Assembly (NCBI GenBank): GCA_002167605.1
Contig: NHCT01000025.1
Coordinates: 26,210 to 34,542 of the forward strand
DNA: 8,333 nt
Origin: Verrucomicrobia bacterium TMED40
GTDB lineage: Bacteria > Verrucomicrobiota > Verrucomicrobiia > Opitutales > Seribacteraceae
Direction of reading: 5' to 3'
Shown one piece after another: positions 1 to 7,200 of this stretch (positions are counted from its first letter, which is position 1; each line of letters starts with the position of its first letter). The notes under the pieces are model-generated. The model was not told the origin of the DNA. It searched no databases and saw nothing but the letters and a program-made list of their open reading frames with translations. Both the position numbers and the translations under genes were made by a program.

Positions 1-1413
1 CGCAAACTTGAGACCAACGGTGTAGCGAAAAAGTTTTCTTTTCTTCGACCCTATCAAAAGAAAGGTGTTGCCCACCTTCATGCTCTTCATGCCCTTGGAT
101 GCCACGGACTGCTCGCGGATGAGATGGGCTTAGGGAAAACCGTACAAACCCTTGCTTTGCTCGAGGGAAACAAAAAAAGAGAGTTTTCTGATCTTGTGAT
201 TTGTCCTGCTTCCGTCGTGCCCGTTTGGGTGAAGGAAGCCAAAGAGCGTTTTCCTGGCTTGGAGGTAAAAATTCTTACCAAAGACAAAATTTTTGGAGCG
301 GAAAACTCCCCTTGTCTTTGGGTGGCCAGTTATACTCAACTTAGAAGACATCGTCATTTGCTCGATAGTCATTCCTTTCGCTATGCAATTTTGGACGAAG
401 CTCAATTGATTAAAAATCCAAAAGCTAAAATAACCCAAACTTGTCTTTCGATCGAATCGAAGTTCAGAATCGCACTTTCCGGAACTCCAATTGAAAATTC
501 TGCGATCGATCTTTGGACTATTTTTCGCTTTCTTATGCCCGGTCTACTGGGTGGGAGAAAAGAATTTGAACAAAACCTTATAGATGATACGGAAAAGGCT
601 TATCTTCGTATTCGCAAGCAAGTTTCTCCATTCGTTTTGCGAAGGCTGAAGAAAGAAGTCGCCACGGAACTTCCCCCAAAACTCGAAACCGAACTGCCTT
701 GCCAGTTGACCGACGAGCAGAAAAAAGAGTACAGAAAGCTCACTGAAGGTGCCATGCATGAACATGGTGAAAACCTTAAAAAGGCCTTTAAAACTGCTCC
801 CACTCACATTTTCGCTCTGCTCACCAGACTCAGGCAAGCCTGCTGTGACCTAGCTTTACTTCCAGGAAGAGAGCACTTGCCCTCGCAAGGGGCTAAAAGT
901 GATGTATTGCTTGAGAAACTGACCGACTTATCGTCCAGTGGAGCAAAGGTACTGGTTTTTAGTCAGTTCACTTCCTTCTTATCCATAATTCGTAAAAGAA
1001 TCACCTTGGAATTACCTGAACTCAGCATTGTCGAGCTTAATGGCTCGACTAGGAATCGTACCCAACCTGTTGATAAATTCGAAAACGCAAACGACTCGGT
1101 CGTTATGCTTGCCTCTCTCAAGGCAGCAGGATTGGGCGTGACTCTAAAATCCGCAGATTATGTTTTTCTAATGGACCCTTGGTGGAATCCAGCGGTGGAA
1201 GAACAGGCTATCGACCGAGCACACCGAATTGGACGCATTAAACCGACTTTTATTTATCGCTTAATCACGAAAGGAACGATTGAAGATCGAGTCCGGCAAC
1301 TTCAGTTGGAAAAAAAGGACACTTTCAACCAAATAATCGGGGAGTTGAACACTGCTACTGGCTTAACCGATCATTTCAAAACGCTCAAAGAACTTATCGA
1401 ACTTAAGGATTAG
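1..1413 (+). CDS. SNF2-family DEAD-like helicase/ATPase, 3' part (5' end outside window)
   Basis: This is a superfamily 2, SNF2-type ATP-dependent DNA translocase that probably remodels protein-DNA complexes in the cytoplasm. The frame is open from the first base, so the ATG at 124 lies inside the Walker A motif and is not the start. The 470 visible residues hold both RecA-like lobes. An LRPYQ Q-motif-like start is at about residue 15, motif I DEMGLGKT at 40-47, motif Ia ICPAS at about 67, motif II DEAQLIKNP at 132-140 and motif III SGTPIEN at 160-166. The helicase C lobe has VLVFSQF (about 317), LNGSTR (about 346), LKAAGLGVTL (about 373), DPWWNPA (about 392) and QAIDRAHRIGR (about 402). DEAQ in place of DEAH is common in bacterial SNF2 proteins. 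The gene ends with TAG shortly after the helicase core. Any N-terminal domain, such as a SWIM zinc finger, is outside the window. The exact substrate is unknown. It converges on the next gene with a 25-base gap and no convincing terminator. Confidence 0.95.
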   Translation, partial: RKLETNGVAKKFSFLRPYQKKGVAHLHALHALGCHGLLADEMGLGKTVQTLALLEGNKKREFSDLVICPASVVPVWVKEAKERFPGLEVKILTKDKIFGAENSPCLWVASYTQLRRHRHLLDSHSFRYAILDEAQLIKNPKAKITQTCLSIESKFRIALSGTPIENSAIDLWTIFRFLMPGLLGGRKEFEQNLIDDTEKAYLRIRKQVSPFVLRRLKKEVATELPPKLETELPCQLTDEQKKEYRKLTEGAMHEHGENLKKAFKTAPTHIFALLTRLRQACCDLALLPGREHLPSQGAKSDVLLEKLTDLSSSGAKVLVFSQFTSFLSIIRKRITLELPELSIVELNGSTRNRTQPVDKFENANDSVVMLASLKAAGLGVTLKSADYVFLMDPWWNPAVEEQAIDRAHRIGRIKPTFIYRLITKGTIEDRVRQLQLEKKDTFNQIIGELNTATGLTDHFKTLKELIELKD

Positions 1414-1438
1414 CAACCGAAGCTTACCCAAAAAGAGC

Positions 1439-3826
1439 TTAAACTTCCGATTGTTCGTCCCCTTTTGCCGTAGCTCGCAATCGCCTGATCCAACGCCATC
1501 CGGGCAGCAGAAACAACCCCGTAACCATTATATAAGTGGATGGTTCTGGTACCGCTGAATATGTAAGGTAGAAATTACCACCATCTTTGTAAACTCCCCA
1601 ATCCCCATAGTAGTGACCTATTTGGTAATTGAAATCATCGGAACGAATATTGAAACTGCTGGTTACATCTCCATCGGATAAGTTATTCACGGTAGTTCCT
1701 TGTAAAAACAAAAAACCATTATTCGTTGCATACTCATTCCAAGTATTAGAATTATTACTGACATTACCAGCTGTGCCATCATTTTGGACTGCAAGGATAT
1801 TAATGTCGAAAGTCTGTCCGGATTCAAAGTTCAAGGTAGTGAAATTCAACTTATCCCAATCAGTGCCAGCCGTACCTCCGGAAGGATCAAAGTCCTTGAT
1901 TTGCCAATCAAACACCCCCCCACTATTCCAGTTTAGAGTTGTAACTGTAAGAGCACCAATGGAATCAGTGCTTGCGTCGATATTGACACCTTTTTGAGAT
2001 GGAGTGAGAGAAGAAGAAATTCCTCTACCAGGGGAAATGTAGTCAACTTCACCCGAAGCATCGCCAATGGTAACAGTGCTAATCGTTCCTTTTCCACCGA
2101 TCATGCTTTTTCCGCTACCGCTACTTCCTTGAGCAGTCAATGTAACGCTCTCATTATCAGCTATCTCCAGTTTACCTTTGTTTATCGTTATAGTGTTGTC
2201 GTTATCCAAGTTCGTTCCATCACTTGAACCATCCCCAATCACAAGCGTTCCATCCTCAACGGTTATATTGCCAGTGAAAGAAGTAGTGCTGTCTCCGGTA
2301 AGAACCAATCGACCCACACCATCTTTAACCAAAGTGTCACCTCCGTCAATCGCACCAGAAAAAGTCTGCTCTTTCGCATAGTCCGCAGTTGCGGTTCCGG
2401 AAGAAACTTTTATTTTTGATTCATTCGCGGCACCGCTGCCAGTGAGAGAAATCGTACCTCCGAAGTCTCCACTCGTTGTATTGGCAAGTCCAAATTCCAC
2501 GATTGTACCATCGTTTACACTCGTATTATCCAAGGCTAAAATGCGAGTTCCACTCGCACTTCCGGTTAGGTACTCAACGGATTGACTGTCTGCAGTGCCA
2601 GGTTTCAAGGTGAGCGTACCTTCCTGAACATTGAGAAATCCTTTGTCCCCCGCTAAATTTATGTTTCCGGATAAGGTTTGGTCACCAGTCCCGGTTTTGA
2701 CAATGGTCAGGTCGGTAGAGGCAGTTCCGGATGAAGCATTGTAAAAATCTCCAGTAAACTCGTATGCATTGGCACCTGAATTGTTAGCGTAGGAATTAAT
2801 GGTTAAAACATTGTCATCATTCGCACCGTAAATTGTTCCTGACCCGTCGAACGCACTTACCACTGTTGAACCAATTCCGGAATCACTGACATCAAGATTC
2901 GACGATCCATCATGATAAGCGATGGTGGCAACCAAGTCGTCTGTTCCAACACTCGCATTGCTTGTGCCAATAAATGAAACATTAGTTCCACCCGAGCCGT
3001 AGGTCGTATTATCAAACTCATAGACTAAATTACTGTCTAAGTTAGCAGGTGTGGATGCGTCATGGAGGAAGAAATTTTCTACTAAACCATCCGAGGAGTC
3101 TGGCCACAACCAGTTGGGGTTCATAATGGTGTTGTATCGAGTCGTACCGTCTGTGTCCTTGGTGGTTCCTCCGCCTCCAGCGCTCGAGTTACTTACATCA
3201 ATATCGTAAAATCTCATCCCTATGGGCGTAGTTCCGGTCATCAAAGCAATCCTGTCATCCAAGGTAGTTATCGTATCATCGCGATCGCTTCCAGTTAAGG
3301 TATATCCAGAGTCTGCATTTTCGTTATGGTTACTGTATGATAATGTATCATCAAAAACAGACTCAAAGTAGAATTGACCGGCAACCACATCTTTGGATGC
3401 ACCAAAGTCGTGACCAATCACAGTTTTCGAGGTCAAAGGGACCCAAGTACCCTGAAAAAGGTTAGTCGCAACTGTGTCCGCATTTCCTCCTGTGCCATCA
3501 ACCGCACTGTCAGAGCCCAACGCAGATGCAAAGAAACCTAATTCAACAAGATCGCCATTGTAAGTGGTATTGGTTCCGTCGCTATCGTTCGCTAAATCAT
3601 TTAAGGAAGTGCCAGCGAGATCGAATCCTCTAAGTTCGTAGGGATCTGATACAGAGTCATTGAGATAAACATTACTGAAGGGTGCACTATCATAAATGGG
3701 AGAAGTTAATCCCTTATGAGTGCCCCAAAAAATTCTGTAGGTATCTCCCAAAAGACTGACCTTAAAAGTAGAAGCAACCAATACTATAATAAAGTATAAA
3801 ATCTTCTTTTGATTTGTTTTGGGCAT
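1439..3826 (-). CDS. PEP-CTERM sorting domain protein with autotransporter-associated beta-strand repeats
   Basis: This is a complete 795-residue exported protein, presumably sorted to the envelope or extracellular matrix by the exosortase system. The start ATG (complement of 3824-3826) is followed by a signal peptide with a Lys-rich n-region (residues 1-8) and a hydrophobic core (about 9-26), probably cleaved near SLLG/DTY. Residues 28-276 form an N-terminal domain shared with the divergent neighbour. Residues about 280-600 are Gly/Ser/Thr/Asp-rich beta-strand repeats, including LTIVKTGTGDQTLSGN, VQEGTLTL, LVKDGVGRLVLTGD and VEDGTLVI, as in the TIGR02601 type. Residues 590-755 resemble the usual tail of such proteins (ISPG, then WNSGGVFDWQI, then WDKLNF). 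The PEP-CTERM signal occupies 759-784. No clear Shine-Dalgarno sequence precedes the ATG. No enzyme motif is visible, so the role is probably structural or adhesive. No exosortase gene is in the window. The product class is well supported, but the biological role is not known. Confidence 0.92.
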   Translation of the reverse strand: MPKTNQKKILYFIIVLVASTFKVSLLGDTYRIFWGTHKGLTSPIYDSAPFSNVYLNDSVSDPYELRGFDLAGTSLNDLANDSDGTNTTYNGDLVELGFFASALGSDSAVDGTGGNADTVATNLFQGTWVPLTSKTVIGHDFGASKDVVAGQFYFESVFDDTLSYSNHNENADSGYTLTGSDRDDTITTLDDRIALMTGTTPIGMRFYDIDVSNSSAGGGGTTKDTDGTTRYNTIMNPNWLWPDSSDGLVENFFLHDASTPANLDSNLVYEFDNTTYGSGGTNVSFIGTSNASVGTDDLVATIAYHDGSSNLDVSDSGIGSTVVSAFDGSGTIYGANDDNVLTINSYANNSGANAYEFTGDFYNASSGTASTDLTIVKTGTGDQTLSGNINLAGDKGFLNVQEGTLTLKPGTADSQSVEYLTGSASGTRILALDNTSVNDGTIVEFGLANTTSGDFGGTISLTGSGAANESKIKVSSGTATADYAKEQTFSGAIDGGDTLVKDGVGRLVLTGDSTTSFTGNITVEDGTLVIGDGSSDGTNLDNDNTITINKGKLEIADNESVTLTAQGSSGSGKSMIGGKGTISTVTIGDASGEVDYISPGRGISSSLTPSQKGVNIDASTDSIGALTVTTLNWNSGGVFDWQIKDFDPSGGTAGTDWDKLNFTTLNFESGQTFDINILAVQNDGTAGNVSNNSNTWNEYATNNGFLFLQGTTVNNLSDGDVTSSFNIRSDDFNYQIGHYYGDWGVYKDGGNFYLTYSAVPEPSTYIMVTGLFLLPGWRWIRRLRATAKGDEQSEV
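1475..1552 (-). other. PEP-CTERM sorting signal
   Basis: Residues 759-784 of the minus-strand protein show the three-part signal: a VPEPST motif (Pro-Glu-Pro at 760-762), a hydrophobic segment IMVTGLFLLPGW, and an Arg cluster RWIRRLR. By family knowledge, this directs processing by exosortase. The tail after the Arg cluster (ATAKGDEQSEV) is longer than in many PEP-CTERM proteins, which often end within a few residues of the basic cluster. Confidence 0.93.
2237..2710 (-). other. Autotransporter-associated beta-strand repeat region
   Basis: Two recognisable repeats lie in this part of the minus-strand protein, at residues about 373-410 and 487-530. Each has the pattern L-x-K-x-G-x-G ... L-x-G ... 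G-x-L-x-V-x-x-G-T-L-x-L, for example IVKTGTGDQTLSGN with VQEGTLTL, and LVKDGVGRLVLTGD with VEDGTLVI. Such repeats form right-handed beta-helix-like stalks in exported proteins. Less regular copies flank them (for example INKGKLEI at about 548), so the true repeat number is probably higher than two. Confidence 0.75.
2999..3745 (-). other. Shared N-terminal domain, copy in the PEP-CTERM protein
   Basis: Residues 28-276 directly follow the signal peptide. Landmark blocks are YRIFWG (30-35), DLVELGFF (92-99), FQGTWVPLT (124-132), FYFESVFD (152-159), TPIGMRFYD (200-208), RYNT (230-233) and NWLWPDS (238-244). The same blocks occur in the same order after the signal peptide of the divergent gene. 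This copy is longer because of Ser/Asp/Gly-rich insertions between blocks (about 100-122, 165-195 and 211-228). I do not recognise a named family. ELGxF-type segments are seen in other PEP-CTERM proteins of Verrucomicrobiota as far as I recall. The similarity is seen directly in the sequence; any function is unknown. Confidence 0.75.
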
Positions 3827-3919
3827 GATAAGTGGGCATTCTAAATCTGCATGTAATGATATTTGGAGTCAATGAGTTTTTTCGCTTTATTCACTACCAA
3901 TTGTTAAAACTAACTGTAA

Positions 3920-3941
3920 TGGCAAGCCTTACTGCTTGGCA
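3920..3941. promoter_or_regulatory. Imperfect dyad, possible operator
   Basis: TGGCAAGC (3920-3927) and GCTTGGCA (3934-3941) are inverted copies with one G-G mismatch, around a six-base CTTACT centre. This is the most GC-rich patch of the divergent intergenic region. It lies about 95 bases upstream of the minus-strand start and 285 bases upstream of the plus-strand start. Position and symmetry would suit a protein-binding site, but no T-run follows that would suggest a terminator. Chance is not excluded. Confidence 0.25.
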
Positions 3942-4017
3942 CAGACCACAATATGTATTTAAATAGATAAATAAATTAGTTTATAATATTTAAAAAATAA
4001 CTTATAAGATTTATAAA

Positions 4018-4045
4018 AAACATTTTAATGGCATAAAAAATGTTT
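4018..4045. repeat. Perfect 9-base inverted repeat, AT-rich
   Basis: AAACATTTT (4018-4026) and AAAATGTTT (4037-4045) form a perfect inverted repeat around a ten-base centre. The stem has one G-C pair per arm, so an RNA hairpin would be weak. In this position between divergent genes it could be a binding site or simply a product of AT-rich composition. Confidence 0.3.
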
Positions 4046-4224
4046 AAGTATCATTGCTTATTTGTTTAGGCGTTCCCAGAATAAACTAATTTTCGATGAC
4101 ATTTTCATAAAACTTTACGATTACATTTTAGAATATATTTCTTGCGTTTCCTTACAACGAAGTTGTAAATTTGAGTATCCATTTAAGCCCTGCTCATACA
4201 AACAAGCCCTTTCGAAGATCTCAG

Positions 4225-7200
4225 ATGATATCTTATACATCCATCGTGTGTAATATCACCAAAGGCTTGTACACCTGCTCCAAATCTTATCTCCCTAGGC
4301 AGACTCATAAATGTGTTTTGTTTTTGCTCTTTATTTTGTCAAATATTTTGTGTGTTTCCATTCATGGTTCGGAATCACAGGTGGTCATCCACTGGGCTTC
4401 TGAAACTTTAAGTGGGCATGCTGATCTCCTTAAAGATTCCAACGGGAATCTATTAAATGCAGGTGGGGCAGGCAATGGTGATGGATGCTTGGTGACCTTG
4501 GGTTATTTTGAAGATGGCACCACCTCAGACCCTTTCGCGGGCACTTGGAAACCCTTGACATACGGTACTCGAATGGGAGATTCGAGCAGTGGATATGGCT
4601 ATGAAGATGGTATGTTTCTGTTCACTACCGTTTTCACAAAATCGAGCGACTCGGTAATAGTTTATCCCTACCGCCCAGCATCTTTCACCTTAACCACCCA
4701 AGAAATTTTAACGGATGATTTACCTGAACCTGGTACGCCGTTGTGCATACGCTTTTATGATGGAACGGACGCTGGACTAACCGCTCGCTACAACACGGTG
4801 ACTGGGTCAGGTTGGCTATGGCCTGGTTTCCCTGTTGGAGACGGAATTCCTCAAAATTACTACTTTAAAGTCGCCAGAGGCACTGCTCCAAGTGGATCAG
4901 ATTGGGAATATGGAAGTATCTTCGAAGACTCTGATCATGAGTTTTCCGCTGCTAAGATATCCGAATTCAATCTATCAGTAAATATTTCCGGAAGTGGATC
5001 TGTTACATCTGTATCCGGTAGTTACGAATACGGGACTGTCGTTGAATTGAATGCCACTGCAGACGACCATATGGATTTTGTTGGATGGTTGGGAGATGGC
5101 GTAGCTGACCCAACCTTGGAAATTACCTCCATTACCTTAAATCAGGATCGTAATATAACTGCAGTTTTTCAGGACACGATTTATTCTGTGTTAGTTAATC
5201 CACTGGGGAATGGTTCTGTGAGTTTGAGTGGCGACGGGAACTACACTTTTGGTACTATTGTGAATCTGAACGCAACACCCGACCCAGGCTATCTTTTTTC
5301 TCATTGGAATGGATTCGGTCCGGATTCCAATATAAGTGCTTCCACTACACTTTCGGTCTCCCAAGACCATGCACTTGTTGGAGTTTTCACAGCTCAGTCA
5401 TTTGACTTAAATGTCAGTTCTGCAGATTCTTCGCACGGTCTGGTCGAAGTTGTGCAAAGCGGTCCTTACATTTACGACGGAAATTATACTATCAATGCGA
5501 GTCCGAATCCAGGTTACGCTTTTTCGCATTGGACAAGTTCCTCAAATTCTCTGGGTATGCTAGAATCAAATTCCTCACAAACCACCAACTTGATTCTTTC
5601 CAATGACGCGGTGTTCGAAGGTCACTTTTCGCTCACTACATATCAGCTTGAAGTACTCATGGGTCCTGGCGGCCAATCAGTATCCCCGGGAACTGGACAA
5701 CAGTCTTCCATTGCACTCGTGCCCGTCACAGCCCAACCAATCGATGGTTACGAATTCACAAAATGGGAGGATCCTTATGGAATACTGATCAACCCCAACT
5801 CGCCGAACACTGATGCCAACATGAGTCGAGCCAGCGGAGATGTTAGCATTACAGCCAAGTTTTCCACTCAAACCCATGACATCATAATTATTGAGGGAGA
5901 AGGGGGAAATGCCCAAGTTTCTCCATCGCAAGGTCCATGGGATCATTTTGGAGTTTATGATGTAAATGCAACGCCATATCCAGGTTATTTTTTCACTGGG
6001 TGGACTGGCACTACTGAGTCAACCGATTGTTTGGTTGATTCCAATTTTTCTAATCCGGATAACCAAATTTGGCTTTTGAACCCAGTCACCCTAACGGCAA
6101 ATTTTTCTCAAAGTACATATCTGATCGATACTGGAGAATCAGAAGGTGGAGTAGTAAGTGGAGCAGGAAATTACACCATCAATGACACTCCGATTCTAGA
6201 AGCCAATGAAAGCATTGGTTGGGATTTCAGCGAATGGACGGGATCTAATTTAGAATTTCTAAGTGACCCAAACTCATCGATCACCCTTGTCTCTTTGTCC
6301 CTAGCTCCTTCCTACCTTCAATTCGATGCTATTTTTGTTCGCGAGACTTATGATCACAACATCAGCGTGGAAGGTAATGGCAGTGTTACCTTCAATGGGT
6401 CAAACCTATTGAATCAAACGCTAGATTCCAACTCGACGGTGCAACTTTTAGCTGAACCTACTACAGGTTGGGCATTCACTCAGTGGTTTGGATCCCCTGT
6501 TTCCGGCAATACCGACCCTTATATATCCTTCATACCACTTGAAAGTTCTGAAATTCGAGCAATATTCAACCGAAATAAATACGACCTTACAGTTAATCAA
6601 ACTGAAAACGGAGATGCGAATGGCTCCGGGACTTATGATTTCGAGGATCAAGTCCCCATTTCCGCCACTCCAATAACAGGATACCTTTTCGATGAGTGGA
6701 CCGGGGATACATCCTACCTTTCCAACCTTACATCACCGCAAACGACCGTCACGATTCCCGCCGGAAATATCTCGATTACTCCACAGTTCCGTAAAAATCA
6801 GTACACGCTTACAGTAAACCCCACCGAAAACGGAGAGTCAAATGGCTCCGGGACTTATGATTTCGAGGATCAAGTCCCCATTTCCGCCAATCCTGTATCA
6901 GGATACCTTTTCGAGGAGTGGACCGGGGATACATCCTACCTTTCCGAACTTACATCACCGCAGACAATCGTTACGATTCCCGCCGGAAATGTCTCGATTA
7001 CTCCACAGTTCCGTAGAAATCAGTACACGCTTACAGTAAACCCCACCGAAAACGGAGATGCTAATGGCTCCGGGAGTTATGATTTCGAAGATCAAGTCCC
7101 CATTTCCGCCACTCCTATATCAGGATACCTTTTCGATGAGTGGACCGGGGATACATCCTACCTTTCCGACCCTATATCCCCGCAAACGATCGTCACGATT

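Larger units (their letters stand above)
3827..4224. other. AT-rich divergent intergenic region with promoters of both exported-protein genes
   Basis: This 398-base stretch has no convincing gene and must carry the promoters of both flanking divergent genes. It is clearly richer in A/T than the coding sequence around it, most of all at 3955-4060. For the minus-strand gene, a TTGACT -35-like box (complement of 3867-3872) stands 17 bases from a poor CAGATT (complement of 3844-3849). This would leave only a very short leader. For the plus-strand gene, TAGAAT at 4129-4134 and TATAAT at 3982-3987 are -10-like, but neither has a good -35 box. None of these is reliable in such AT-rich DNA. Two dyads (3920-3941 and 4018-4045) are listed separately. 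A 63-codon TTG-initiated open frame at 4062-4253 looks like chance. Confidence 0.6.

Noticed and set aside
130..837. Minus-strand open frames of up to 102 codons opposite the SNF2 gene
   Set aside because: The plus strand carries all SNF2 motifs continuously, and the antisense translations show no recognisable domain.
1..1413. SNF2 ATPase as part of a phage-defence system
   Set aside because: SNF2-type helicases occur in some defence loci, but no methylase, nuclease or other defence partner is in the window, and the neighbours are surface proteins. A housekeeping-type SNF2 protein is the simpler reading.
1414..1441. Possible terminator hairpin between the convergent genes (AAGCT at 1420-1424, AGCTT at 1436-1440)
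   Set aside because: The stem is only five base pairs with an 11-base loop and no T-run, which is not enough to call a terminator.
1629..2381. Three plus-strand open frames of 67-122 codons opposite the PEP-CTERM gene
   Set aside because: They lie antisense to a protein with clear family features across its length, show no family motif, and are explained by the Ser/Thr/Gly-rich codon bias of the real gene.
4062..4253. 63-codon open frame with a TTG start between the divergent genes
   Set aside because: It has no ribosome binding site, lies in AT-rich non-coding DNA, overlaps the likely start of the large gene and shows no recognisable motif.
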